From positions 1 through 54,226 of the forward strand of contig JAKSLN010000003.1 of assembly GCA_024401165.1 (NCBI GenBank): a stretch of 54,226 nt of DNA. Reading direction: 5' to 3'. Below are positions 24,889 to 34,649 of the stretch, piece after piece. Below the pieces are notes generated by a model, which made no database searches, was not told where the DNA came from, and saw only the letters and a program-made list of their open reading frames with translations. The stretch comes from Bacteroidaceae bacterium (GTDB taxonomy: Bacteria; Bacteroidota; Bacteroidia; Bacteroidales; Bacteroidaceae). The translations under genes and the position numbers were made by a program. Numbering within the stretch: position 1 is the first letter of the stretch; the number at the start of each line of letters is the position of its first letter.

Positions 24889-25959
24889 ATGGAAGAAGAA
24901 TACGTACTACTGAAAGGCAATGAGGCAATCGCACACGCAGCCATCCGCTGTGGTTGCGATGGATTCTTCGGTTACCCCATTACACCACAAAGCGAAGTAC
25001 TGGAGACACTTTCACTCGAAAAGCCTTGGGAAACGACCGGCATGGTGGTTCTGCAAGCAGAGAGCGAAGTGGCCAGCATCAACATGATTTATGGAGGCGG
25101 AGCATCCGGCAAACGCGTGATGACCTCGTCAAGTAGTCCAGGCATTGCCTTGATGCAGGAAGGCATAACATACATGGCGGGAGCCGAGATTCCCGGTTTG
25201 ATTGTAAACGTACAGCGCGGCGGCCCAGGCCTGGGAACCATCCAGCCTAGCCAAAGCGACTACAACCAGGCCACACGAGGCGGCGGCAACGGCGACTACA
25301 ACACCATCGTACTGGCCCCAGCCAGCGTTCAGGAGATGGCAGATTTCGTCGACCTCTCCTTTGAGCTTGCCTTCAAGTACCGCAATCCTGCCATGATATT
25401 GAGTGATGGCGTCATCGGACAGATGATGGAGAAGGTTAAGCTCCCCCCCTTCAAGGCCCGTCTGACACGCGAGCAGATTGAAGAACGCTACCCTTGGGCC
25501 GCAACCGGACGCCGTAGCGGACGCACACCCAACATCTTCACTTCCCTCGACTTGTCTCCGGTCGTCATGGAGGAGCACAACAAGCACCTACAGGCAAAAT
25601 ACGCCGAGATACGCGAGAAGGAAGTCCGTTATTCAACCTACAAGACCGAAGATGCAGAAATTCTGATTGTTGCATTCGGCAGCGCCTCTCGCATCTGCAA
25701 GAAGACCATCGAACTTTGCCGCGAGCAGGGTATCAAAGTGGGCATGATTAGACCCATCACACTCTGGCCCTTCCCCACAGTTGCCATCCGCGAGCTGGCA
25801 AAGCGCATGAAACAGGTCTTTTGTATCGAAATCAACGCCGGACAAATGGTACAGGACGTCAGACTGGCCATTGGCGACACTTGTCCCATATCACACTACG
25901 GAAGAATGGGAGGCATGGTGCCCACTCCAGAGGAAATCGTAAATGTAATTAAGCAATGA
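24889..25959 (+). CDS. vorB: 2-oxoacid:ferredoxin oxidoreductase alpha subunit (VorB/KorA)
   Basis: A 356-aa subunit. The N-terminal pyrimidine-binding domain shows KGNEAIAHAAIRCGCDGFFG and YPITPQSE; then NVQRGGPGLGTIQPSQSDY; the C-terminal transketolase-like domain shows VAFGSASRICKK and IEINAGQMVQDVR. These enzymes decarboxylate a 2-oxoacid to acyl-CoA with ferredoxin reduction. VorB (branched chain) and KorA (2-oxoglutarate) are not separable by eye. The stop overlaps the next start by 4 nt. Confidence 0.92.
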   Translation: MEEEYVLLKGNEAIAHAAIRCGCDGFFGYPITPQSEVLETLSLEKPWETTGMVVLQAESEVASINMIYGGGASGKRVMTSSSSPGIALMQEGITYMAGAEIPGLIVNVQRGGPGLGTIQPSQSDYNQATRGGGNGDYNTIVLAPASVQEMADFVDLSFELAFKYRNPAMILSDGVIGQMMEKVKLPPFKARLTREQIEERYPWAATGRRSGRTPNIFTSLDLSPVVMEEHNKHLQAKYAEIREKEVRYSTYKTEDAEILIVAFGSASRICKKTIELCREQGIKVGMIRPITLWPFPTVAIRELAKRMKQVFCIEINAGQMVQDVRLAIGDTCPISHYGRMGGMVPTPEEIVNVIKQ

Positions 25960-26195
25960 CACAACTCGAAGAACTGGAAGCAGAAGTACAGCGCATACGT
26001 GCCAAGAAACAACGAGGCATGGATCGCGACAAGCTGAGAAAAATACTCAACGTACTCTTCATGGCAGGCGCATTAATTGGTCTGGTCCTTTATTTCTTCG
26101 TATATAAAGAAGGAGAAAGAATGCCGGCACTTTACGTCATAGCAGCAGCCATGGTACTGAAAATCATTGAATTCGTGCTACGCTTTACGGCCTGA
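25956..26195 (+). CDS. Small membrane protein inside the kor operon
   Basis: A 79-aa protein with a charged coiled-coil N terminus (residues 1-30, MTQLEELEAEVQRIRAKKQR) and two membrane segments (about 33-50 and 58-77) joined by a short KEGER loop. It overlaps vorB by 4 nt and ends 25 nt before the beta subunit gene, so it is made with the complex. I know no function for it; the natural guess is a membrane anchor or organiser for an otherwise soluble enzyme. Confidence 0.8.
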   Translation: MTQLEELEAEVQRIRAKKQRGMDRDKLRKILNVLFMAGALIGLVLYFFVYKEGERMPALYVIAAAMVLKIIEFVLRFTA

Positions 26196-26220
26196 CACCT
26201 TCAAGAAAAGGAACATCATC

Positions 26221-27000
<780 letters not shown>

Positions 27001-27007
27001 AGTGAAA

Positions 27008-27550
27008 ATGAAGAACGAAATAATCATAGCAGGATTTGGCGGGCAGGGAATCCTTTCGATGGGCAAGATCCTGGCTTACGCCGCCATGATGGAAGGGAAA
27101 GAGGTAACCTGGATTCCTTCCTACGGTCCTGAACAGCGCGGTGGAACCGCAAACTGCACGGTCATCATCAGCGAAGAGGAGATATCATCGCCTATCCTGA
27201 GTGAGTTCGACACGGCAATCATTCTAAACCAAGCTTCGCTGTCGAAGTTCGAGAAGGCATTAAAACCTGGCGGCATACTCATCTACGACCCTAGTGCAAT
27301 CATCGAGCAACCCCAGCGGAAAGACATCACCATTTACCGCATTCCTGCCAACGAGACTGCCATCGAGATGCACAATCCAAAGGCTTTCAACATGCTCGTA
27401 CTGGGTGGTTTGCTCAAGGCCTTACCATTGGTGAAGTCTGAAAATGTCATTAAAGCGCTACGCAAGACCCTGCCAGAAAGACATCACCACCTCATACCGG
27501 CAAACGAAGAAGCGCTCGCCAAAGGTATGGATGTCATCCAAAAACTCTAA
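27008..27550 (+). CDS. korC: 2-oxoacid:ferredoxin oxidoreductase gamma subunit
   Basis: A 180-aa subunit with the gamma-family signature AGFGGQGILSMGKILAYA at the start and SYGPEQRGGTANC, which contacts CoA and the alpha subunit. It completes a four-subunit enzyme (D, A, B, C). The ATG at 27008 is preferred over the GTG at 27002. The porin gene follows after 28 nt and may be part of the same transcript. Confidence 0.92.
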   Translation: MKNEIIIAGFGGQGILSMGKILAYAAMMEGKEVTWIPSYGPEQRGGTANCTVIISEEEISSPILSEFDTAIILNQASLSKFEKALKPGGILIYDPSAIIEQPQRKDITIYRIPANETAIEMHNPKAFNMLVLGGLLKALPLVKSENVIKALRKTLPERHHHLIPANEEALAKGMDVIQKL

Positions 27551-27578
27551 TATAACCCAATAACAAAGGATTGGATTT

Positions 27579-29843
27579 ATGCACAAAATCACTCGAAAAC
27601 TGCTAACTCTGCTCGTGCTTGCGAGTTGCACTTTGGGTATTCAAGCCCAAGGTAACTTGCAGCGAAAAGGCACAGATCGCATGGCAACTAACGACCAACT
27701 GGGGCAAATTGGCAACAACAACTCTTTCGGCGACGAACAGCATGGATCGAATCGCATGACATGGGGACGAGATACCACCAAGACAAATGACAAAGAGGTA
27801 CCTATCGGCATCTTCCAGTGGACCATAGACGAAAGATTGGGGGACGTCATTCCTGCCGAGAACAACGACACGGTCGTCAACCACTACAATAATTTCAACA
27901 ACACGGATGGGTACAACGGAGAATACAGCTACTTGGGCAACATTGGTTCTGCCCGACTTTCGCGTATTTTCATGAACAGAGAGGAGAACCAGCCCTTCCT
28001 GTTCCTGAATCCACTCTCCTTTGCCCTCACGCCACTTAGTGAATTCCGTTTCAGCAACACGCTAAGTCCCGTTACAAACCTGGCATACCATAGTGCGGGA
28101 AGCGACCAAACGGGCGAGGACCGATTCAGAGCATATTTTGCCTCAAACATCAACAAAATCAGCGGATTCGGCCTAAAGGTCGACTACGTCTATGGACGTG
28201 GTTACTACAACGCATCACAAAACTCATTCATCAACGGCAATCTCTTCGGATATTATCGAGGCGAAAAATACGAAATGCATGCGTGGACCCAAGTTGGCCA
28301 CCAAAAGAACGCCGAGAATGGCGGTATCGAAGATGACAAATACATCTCTGACCCTCAGAGTTTCCCTCAGAACTATGGTTCGAGGGACATACCAACGCTC
28401 CTCGCCCAGGCATACAACCGCAACGACTTCCAGAGTTACCATTTAAGTCACAGGTATTATTTGGGTTACAACGAACCCATTGAAGTTCCGGACTCATTGA
28501 AACCCGTCATGCCGTCCGACGACGAACTGTTGAAGGTATTTAAGGATAGCACCTTGAATGTCATCAAGAGTGACAGCGTAAGGCTTGCGCTAACCATCGA
28601 CTCACTAAAAACAGATTGGAAAAACAAGCAAGTTGCACCCACCCGATTTGTGGCTATGGGTAGCATTCTGCACACCTTGCGAATTGACAATCTCATGCAT
28701 AATCACTATAGTTCCAACACACCAGCCGACTACTACACAAACCGATACTTTGGAACTCTAAAAGATGCCGAAAACGAAGCGGATGCGTTCCGGATAAGAA
28801 ACACGCTAGGCCTCGCCATGAAGGAAGGGTTCAGAAAGTGGGTAAAGATGGGCATAACGGCATTTGCCACCCATAGTTACGAGAGCTACAAGATGCCGAC
28901 CGTTGATGCCGACACCATCTCTGGCATGAAGAAATATGTGGAAAACGACTTTAGCGTCGGTGGACAAATCGAAAAAACGCAAGGTTCGTTCCTTCACTAC
29001 AACGCAAACGGAGAGATTTCCATCCTTGGTGACCACATTGGAGCCTTCGAGGTAAACGGAACAGCAGACTTGAACTTTGGCATTAGCAAACGAGATACGG
29101 TACAATTGGCGGCCAATGCCTATTACAAGAATCTCGAGCCAGACTTCTTCATGGAGCATTATCACTCGCAAAGTGCCTGGTGGGATAACGAGATTAAGTT
29201 CGAGCAGAGACTCAGAATCGAAGGCACACTCACGAACAAACGTTCAAAGACAAGCCTGCGAGTAGGTTTTGAAAATCTGACAAATCACTGCTACTTTGCA
29301 ATGTGCAATAGTTACATCGGAGAAGAGGAAGAAAAGACTCTGCTTCCCACCGACTACAGCCATAGCGTAAGAGTCATGCAACACGAAGAAGGCATACAAG
29401 TCATTGGTGCTACGCTCAAACAAGACTTCAAACTTGGCCCTCTGAACTGGGAGAATGAGTTAACCTATCAGTACAGTTCAAAACAAGACGTCTTGCCATT
29501 GCCCACCCTAAATGTCTACAGTAACCTTTATCTGCTTTTCCGCATTGCCAAGGTGCTGCGCGTTGAATTAGGGGCAGACATCCGTTATTTCACAAAATAC
29601 ATGGCGCCAGACTATTCTCCAGCCATCGGACAGTTTGCCACTCAGGATGTCAACAATCCTCGCGTGGAAATTGGAAACTATCCCATTATCAACGCCTTTG
29701 CCAACCTACACATCAAGCATTGCAGAATCTACATTGCCGCCAATCACGTGAACGCAGGAAATGGCCACATGTACTTGGCGCCCCACTACCCCATTAATCC
29801 CATGAGCATTCGATGGGGTGTGAGTTGGAACTTCTTCAACTAA
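27579..29843 (+). CDS. Putative outer-membrane porin (Bacteroidetes putative porin family)
   Basis: A 754-aa exported protein with a signal peptide (about 1-23, ending GIQAQ). The mature chain has many alternating aromatic strands and ends in an amphipathic strand closing with Trp-Asn-Phe-Phe-Asn. Words such as YLGNIGSARLSRIFMNR and FNFGISKRDTVQLAANAYY-like strands match the family called putative porin. An acidic non-barrel insert lies at about residues 305-350 (PDSLKPVMPSDDELLKVF). It follows korC closely, but a functional tie to oxoacid metabolism is not shown. Confidence 0.8.
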   Translation: MHKITRKLLTLLVLASCTLGIQAQGNLQRKGTDRMATNDQLGQIGNNNSFGDEQHGSNRMTWGRDTTKTNDKEVPIGIFQWTIDERLGDVIPAENNDTVVNHYNNFNNTDGYNGEYSYLGNIGSARLSRIFMNREENQPFLFLNPLSFALTPLSEFRFSNTLSPVTNLAYHSAGSDQTGEDRFRAYFASNINKISGFGLKVDYVYGRGYYNASQNSFINGNLFGYYRGEKYEMHAWTQVGHQKNAENGGIEDDKYISDPQSFPQNYGSRDIPTLLAQAYNRNDFQSYHLSHRYYLGYNEPIEVPDSLKPVMPSDDELLKVFKDSTLNVIKSDSVRLALTIDSLKTDWKNKQVAPTRFVAMGSILHTLRIDNLMHNHYSSNTPADYYTNRYFGTLKDAENEADAFRIRNTLGLAMKEGFRKWVKMGITAFATHSYESYKMPTVDADTISGMKKYVENDFSVGGQIEKTQGSFLHYNANGEISILGDHIGAFEVNGTADLNFGISKRDTVQLAANAYYKNLEPDFFMEHYHSQSAWWDNEIKFEQRLRIEGTLTNKRSKTSLRVGFENLTNHCYFAMCNSYIGEEEEKTLLPTDYSHSVRVMQHEEGIQVIGATLKQDFKLGPLNWENELTYQYSSKQDVLPLPTLNVYSNLYLLFRIAKVLRVELGADIRYFTKYMAPDYSPAIGQFATQDVNNPRVEIGNYPIINAFANLHIKHCRIYIAANHVNAGNGHMYLAPHYPINPMSIRWGVSWNFFN

Positions 29844-29878
29844 AAAATCATTTTGCAAACATATAATTATTGCATCCT

Positions 29879-30769
29879 ATGGAACAAGATATTCTAAACG
29901 AACCGCTGTTTAAAGAACGCAGCTACGTAAAAAGTATTTCCGCGGGAACACGGCTTCCCTTACGCCATCCGCTGGGTTTTCTGCGTCAAATTTGGCCACT
30001 TATCGTGATAAACATGCTTGTTTTTGCCGCCTTGAGTGGACGCATCTCTACAGATATTTGGACTTTCTATCAAGAAGCCATAGCACCCGGAAAAACTCCT
30101 TCCGACCTTATAAGCAATTCATGCCTCATGGTTCTTGGATGGGGATACACGGCCATGTTACTGCTCGGAGTCTTGGCAGGACAAGTGGCCTACCTCATGC
30201 AGCGATATGCAGAACTGAATTACTTGCCTGCCGTAAAACCGTGGAAGATCTGGTATGACATTCATCCACATGTCTTGCACGGGATTCTTCTCTGTATAGT
30301 CGGGTACACAGTAACGGTTGGATTTGCCTTGCTGTCACTTGCAGTCATGCCCAGTCGCATTTGGGCACTTGCGCTCTTCATGTTCTTGACCATGCTTTGG
30401 GCTATCTATTACGTACCCGTCGGTCAGCACTTCATGATGGAACACCGCAGTTTCCTTTCAGCATTGCTTTGGCCAGCAAAGCACATCGGACAGTTAGGTG
30501 GCTCGACAGCTATTTTGATTGTATGTGGAATCATCTTAATTCTCGTCATTTTGGCAGGAAGCATACCCACCATCTGCACCATTTATGTGGGGGGATTGTC
30601 TGACCAATCGGTTCTGAACGGAGATGGCACCGACATTCATTCGTCTTTCGGATTCATCCGCGCCCTATCCTACGCAATGACATTCCTGGTTGCAACTGTA
30701 GCATGGACGTTCATCTTCGTACCACTCTGCTTCCACTGGGGTAGCGAGCAGACAAACCAAAACGCATAA
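29879..30769 (+). CDS. Polytopic membrane protein of unknown function
   Basis: A 296-aa protein with about five or six hydrophobic segments (about residues 36-54, 80-105, 132-155, 158-180, 207-230 and 265-288). A soluble N terminus precedes them (MEQDILNEPLFKERSY). I cannot name the family. The ATG at 29879 is chosen over the TTG at 29870. It ends 3 nt before the oxidoreductase gene, so the two are coupled. Confidence 0.72.
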   Translation: MEQDILNEPLFKERSYVKSISAGTRLPLRHPLGFLRQIWPLIVINMLVFAALSGRISTDIWTFYQEAIAPGKTPSDLISNSCLMVLGWGYTAMLLLGVLAGQVAYLMQRYAELNYLPAVKPWKIWYDIHPHVLHGILLCIVGYTVTVGFALLSLAVMPSRIWALALFMFLTMLWAIYYVPVGQHFMMEHRSFLSALLWPAKHIGQLGGSTAILIVCGIILILVILAGSIPTICTIYVGGLSDQSVLNGDGTDIHSSFGFIRALSYAMTFLVATVAWTFIFVPLCFHWGSEQTNQNA

Positions 30770-30772
30770 TTT

Positions 30773-31759
30773 ATGAGCATGTCAGAGATAAAATGGGGAT
30801 TTATCGGTTGCGGTGAAGCGACCGAGAAAAAAAGCGGACCAGCCTTTAACCTCATTCCCGGTTCAAAGGTTATCGCCGTAATGAGCCGTAACTCTGAACG
30901 TGCACAGCAATATGCCCAGCGACACCACATTCCACGCTGGTACAGCGATGCATGGGACCTCATACAAGATCCAGATGTAAACGCCATCTACATAGCCACG
31001 CCTCCATCGTCACATGCAACCTACGCCATCATGGCCATGAAAGCGGGAAAGACGGTTTACGTTGAAAAACCGTTGGCGGCCTCTTACGCCGACTGCCAAC
31101 GCATTAACCATGTTTCACAGCAGACGGGGGTAAAGTGCTTTGTAGCCTATTACCGTCGTTACCTTGAATATTTCCAAAAGGTTAAAGAACTGGTCGACAA
31201 AGGGGCCATCGGTAATGTAATCAACGTTCAGATTCGTTTCGCGGTTCCACCCCGAGACCTTGACTACAACGAACACAACAAACCCTGGCGCGTGCAACGC
31301 GACATAGCCGGAGGCGGATACTTTTACGACCTGGCTCCACACCAGATAGACCTTCTGCAGATGATGTTTGGCCCCATAACAAAGGTACATGGTTTCAGCC
31401 AAAACCGAGGACATCTATACGACACGGAAGATACCGTTAGTGCATCTTTTGAGTTCGCAGATGGCCTGCCGGGATCAGGATCATGGTGTTTTGTTGCACA
31501 CGAAAGTGCAAGGACAGACAGAATCGAACTCATCGGCGACAAAGGTCAAATCTGCTTCTCTGTCTATACGTACGAACCAATCGCCCTGCACACGATAGAA
31601 GGACGACAAGAAATCCAGACGGTCAATCCTGCGCAAGTACAGATGCCACTCATACAAAACATTGTGGAACATCTACAAGGTAAGACAGAATGTACCTGTG
31701 ATTCCATAAGCGCAACAAGCGTGAACTGGGTTATGGACCGAATCCTACATAAATTATAA
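30773..31759 (+). CDS. Gfo/Idh/MocA family oxidoreductase
   Basis: A 328-aa cytosolic enzyme. The NAD(P)-binding start is GFIGCGEATEKKSGPAF, the catalytic lysine motif is VEKPLAAS near residue 98, and the substrate-side motif is FYDLAPHQIDLLQMMFG. Such enzymes oxidise or reduce sugars, inositols or related alcohols. The substrate is unknown. It starts 3 nt after the membrane protein and ends before a clear bidirectional terminator. Confidence 0.9.
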   Translation: MSMSEIKWGFIGCGEATEKKSGPAFNLIPGSKVIAVMSRNSERAQQYAQRHHIPRWYSDAWDLIQDPDVNAIYIATPPSSHATYAIMAMKAGKTVYVEKPLAASYADCQRINHVSQQTGVKCFVAYYRRYLEYFQKVKELVDKGAIGNVINVQIRFAVPPRDLDYNEHNKPWRVQRDIAGGGYFYDLAPHQIDLLQMMFGPITKVHGFSQNRGHLYDTEDTVSASFEFADGLPGSGSWCFVAHESARTDRIELIGDKGQICFSVYTYEPIALHTIEGRQEIQTVNPAQVQMPLIQNIVEHLQGKTECTCDSISATSVNWVMDRILHKL

Positions 31760-31775
31760 TAAGGTATAAAAAAGA

Positions 31776-31811
31776 CTTGGCTACTAGAAAACATTGTTTC
31801 TAATAGCCAAG
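31776..31811. terminator. Bidirectional hairpin terminator
   Basis: CTTGGCTACTAGAAA (31776-31790) pairs with TTTCTAATAGCCAAG (31797-31811), with one mismatch and the loop ACATTG. It is flanked by AAAAAAGA and by TTTTTATTT. It serves the convergent oxidoreductase and DUF2264 genes. Confidence 0.9.
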
Positions 31812-31837
31812 TTTTTATTTGAAGCTATAATCAGCAA

Positions 31838-33157
31838 TTACTCCCAGTAGAGAATCTGCTTGTTGATATTCCACTTGTGGTCCTTGGGGAAGTCGTCGCC
31901 TTCCCATGCTTTCTTGCTGGTCCACTTCTCGGGAGCATCCGTCCAGAATGGATCATCTGCAGGCAAACCGAGGGGCATGAACGCGAGACTGGTCATATAA
32001 AGAGAACCATTATTTGTGTACCAGTCAGCAACATTGGGATGACTGCCGACAAAACCAATGGTCAAATAACCATCTTCCGTAAAGTTGCTGGCTCCTGCCC
32101 CGTCGAACATACGATGCATAACAGCAGTCAAACCGGCACGAACCTGACCATTATGGAGTTCTGCAGGCAGCTGCTTTCTCCATGCTAACTGAGCTAAAGG
32201 TTGCATAACTGCCATGCGATAAGGAATGCTGCGACCAACAACGGGGAAAGTTCCCTCAGGCGAAATAAAACGCTCCAAGATGACACCATATTTCTGCATG
32301 CGCTTAAGTGCCTGGTCGTAGCGATAATTGGCGCCTTCACTCTTGCCAGTCGCAGGAACATACGTACGAACAGTCCAGTTATCATTACCCTTCTTCTGCT
32401 TAATCATCTCCAAACACTCGAGATACATAGGCTGAATCACATAGGAATTGTAATAGTCAAACGCGAATGAAGGACCATCGCTGTACCATCCGTCTCCTAC
32501 ATACCATTCCTCTATCTTCTCCATCGCTCTGTGAATTCGATAACCATCATACTGACCTCCTGCTTTCATAATGAAACACTCTTCCATAGAGCAGAACAAA
32601 AGCCAGTTTGTATAACAGGGATCGTAACGGCGCAAGCCCTGAAGTTCCTTGATATAACGCTGCTTTGTCACATCATCCAAAGGTTCCCACAAGGCATCAT
32701 AAGCACGATAAAGACTTTCAACCACATAGGCAGCATCTACCAACGTCTGACCACCACTTGTCCAGCCTAAATAATCAGGACTCTGAGGATCTACGGCATT
32801 TGCATAAGCCTTCAATGCCCACTCGCGAAGCTGCTTACGCTGCTTTCCCTCTGCGGTATCGTCGTCAGGCAGAGCCAGCCAAGGAGAGATACCTGCCATC
32901 AAACGACCAAAGCATTCCATGTAGGCAACCTTCTTATCTCGATTATCCCAGGTTGGAGACAATTCAAGCTTCATATTCTTCTGCAAAGTGCCGTTGGCCA
33001 TGTTCTCAAGAACAGGAGCTGCCATCTTATAGGCAAGAGAAGACCAATAGAGACGATCACTCTGACCATCTCCAAGAGGATTTTTTTCGACCTTCTTAGC
33101 CTTTGCAAAGGCAAAAAGAGGGCATGACAAAATGAGGATGAAAAGTATCTTTTTCAT
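31838..33157 (-). CDS. Exported DUF2264-family protein
   Basis: A 439-aa protein with a signal peptide (residues about 1-18, ending FAFAKA). The rest matches DUF2264: YMECFGRLMAGISPWLALP, GGQTLVDAAYVVESLYRAYD, GDGWYSDGPSFAFDYYNSYV and FGVVGRSIPYR-like words, with an alpha/alpha-barrel look. Members are probably glycan-active enzymes acting on uronic sugars or related compounds, but the activity is unproven. The start is the ATG at 33157. DUF1573 lies 34 nt upstream on the same strand. Confidence 0.8.
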   Translation of the reverse strand: MKKILFILILSCPLFAFAKAKKVEKNPLGDGQSDRLYWSSLAYKMAAPVLENMANGTLQKNMKLELSPTWDNRDKKVAYMECFGRLMAGISPWLALPDDDTAEGKQRKQLREWALKAYANAVDPQSPDYLGWTSGGQTLVDAAYVVESLYRAYDALWEPLDDVTKQRYIKELQGLRRYDPCYTNWLLFCSMEECFIMKAGGQYDGYRIHRAMEKIEEWYVGDGWYSDGPSFAFDYYNSYVIQPMYLECLEMIKQKKGNDNWTVRTYVPATGKSEGANYRYDQALKRMQKYGVILERFISPEGTFPVVGRSIPYRMAVMQPLAQLAWRKQLPAELHNGQVRAGLTAVMHRMFDGAGASNFTEDGYLTIGFVGSHPNVADWYTNNGSLYMTSLAFMPLGLPADDPFWTDAPEKWTSKKAWEGDDFPKDHKWNINKQILYWE

Positions 33158-33191
33158 GGTAATAGATTTAAGATTAGTAAGAAGAAAAATG

Positions 33192-33650
33192 TTATTCTGT
33201 CATTTCGCCTTCGATGGTCAGACGAACGACTTCGTTCGTTGCATTCGTGCGAATAGTGATGGTCTTCTGGAAATGACCGGGGAATTTACCCGTACCGTTG
33301 TAAGTCACCTCAATCACACCCTTTTCGCCGGGCTTAATGGGAGTCTTGGGATAGGTGGGAACCGTACAACCGCAGCTTGCTAATGCCTGGTGAATAACCA
33401 AAGGTGCCGTTCCGGTATTGGTAAACTGGAACTCGGCCTTATGAATAGGGTCTTTTGAAGGGAACTTGCCCATATCTGCACGAAGCTTGTCAAACTGAAT
33501 CTTTGCAAAACTGTCTTCGGGTTTTACATTCTGAACAGAAGTCTGTTCTACAGTGTTCTTCGCATCTGCACTATTGGTGCAAGCCATGGTGGGCAAAATG
33601 AAAGATGCACCACAAACAAGTACTATAAAAATTGACTTTTTCATATCCAT
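33192..33650 (-). CDS. DUF1573-family lipoprotein
   Basis: A 152-aa protein with a lipoprotein-type signal (TMAC near residue 24) and one immunoglobulin-like beta-sandwich of the DUF1573 type: FQFTNTGTAPLVIHQALAS, then CGCTVPTYPKTPIKPGE and VTYNGTGKFPGHFQKTITI. The start at 33650 or 33644 (MDMKKSIF) is fixed by the promoter box; the upstream extension to 33704 is not coding-like. The function of the family is unknown; it probably contributes to surface protein assembly or binding. Confidence 0.85.
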   Translation of the reverse strand: MDMKKSIFIVLVCGASFILPTMACTNSADAKNTVEQTSVQNVKPEDSFAKIQFDKLRADMGKFPSKDPIHKAEFQFTNTGTAPLVIHQALASCGCTVPTYPKTPIKPGEKGVIEVTYNGTGKFPGHFQKTITIRTNATNEVVRLTIEGEMTE

Positions 33651-33667
33651 TAAATTTGTATTTCTTG

Positions 33668-33675
33668 CAAATGTA
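33668..33675 (-). promoter_or_regulatory. -7 box TACATTTG for DUF1573-DUF2264
   Basis: A minus-strand TAnnTTTG match 18 nt before the ATG at 33650. Confidence 0.6.
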
Positions 33676-33751
33676 CAGTCTTTTTTTGAAAAATCAATCA
33701 CCAAAGCAACTAAAACTCATAATATTATATAGTTTTAACAAAAAATATTCG

Positions 33752-33759
33752 TAATTTTG
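33752..33759 (+). promoter_or_regulatory. -7 box TAATTTTG for DUF4286-ruvC
   Basis: A TAnnTTTG match 28 nt before the ATG at 33788. Confidence 0.65.
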
Positions 33760-33787
33760 CATAAATCTTCATGTAATTCATGTAACA

Positions 33788-34096
33788 ATGCTTGTTTTTA
33801 ACACAACTTACACCATACAGAACACAGATGCTCGAAACTTTGTCATCTGGGTTCACCAAAGCTACTTTCCGAGCATCGTAGAAAACGGAATCCTAACGAA
33901 TCCACGCATGCTTCGTGTACTATCGCACAAGGACGAAGAAACGGAATGTTTTTGTCTTCAGTTTAACGTGGAAAGTTCTGCCAAACTGCACACCTGGTAC
34001 ACTCAACAGGGACAAGCCCTGACCGAGGAAATGACAAAACTGTTTGAAGACAGATTTGCAGGATTCAGCACCATTATGGAAGTCATAGAAGGATGA
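33788..34096 (+). CDS. DUF4286-family protein
   Basis: A 102-aa soluble protein: [11 protein letters not shown] start, [17 protein letters not shown], then ETECFCLQF. This is the ferredoxin-like DUF4286 family of Bacteroidetes, of unknown function. Its stop overlaps the ruvC start (ATGA), and pairing with ruvC is a known arrangement in the phylum. A role in recombination is suggested only by this context. Confidence 0.85.
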   Translation: MLVFNTTYTIQNTDARNFVIWVHQSYFPSIVENGILTNPRMLRVLSHKDEETECFCLQFNVESSAKLHTWYTQQGQALTEEMTKLFEDRFAGFSTIMEVIEG

Positions 34097-34644
34097 ACCA
34101 AGAGAAAATAATTCTCGGAATTGACCCTGGCACCAACATCATGGGATATGGCGTCCTCAAAATCAGCGGACGCAAAGCAGAAATGGTGGCAATGGGAGTC
34201 ATAGATTTACACAAATACGGGGATCACTACCTAAAGTTAGGTCATATTTTCGAACGTGTCACAGGGATCATAGAGTCCTACCTTCCTGACGAAATGGCCA
34301 TCGAAGCTCCCTTCTTCGGGAAAAACGTGCAAAGTATGCTCAAGCTGGGTAGAGCACAAGGAGTTGCCATGGTTGCTGCTATTCAACGCCAGGTTCCAAT
34401 TACCGAATACGCTCCCATGAAGATAAAGATGGCAATTACTGGAATTGGAACGGCAAGCAAAGAGCAAGTTGCAGACATGCTACGCCGAATGCTTCACTTG
34501 GATCCAGAGGAGATGGGCAAATACATGGATGCAAGCGACGCACTTGGTGCTGCCTACTGCCACTACCTTCAGATGAGCCGTCCTCAAAGTGAATCAAAGG
34601 TGAAAAGTTGGAAAGACTTTGCAAAAAAGAAAGGTCTAATATAA
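34093..34644 (+). CDS. ruvC: Crossover junction endodeoxyribonuclease RuvC
   Basis: A 183-aa Holliday-junction resolvase with the RNase H-like fold. The four acidic active-site residues are present: the Asp of [13 protein letters not shown], the Glu of [13 protein letters not shown], and the two Asp of [13 protein letters not shown]. No ruvA or ruvB is in the window. The ATP-binding cassette gene begins 5 nt after its stop. The length is typical. Confidence 0.95.
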   Translation: MNQEKIILGIDPGTNIMGYGVLKISGRKAEMVAMGVIDLHKYGDHYLKLGHIFERVTGIIESYLPDEMAIEAPFFGKNVQSMLKLGRAQGVAMVAAIQRQVPITEYAPMKIKMAITGIGTASKEQVADMLRRMLHLDPEEMGKYMDASDALGAAYCHYLQMSRPQSESKVKSWKDFAKKKGLI

Positions 34645-34649
34645 CAGAT

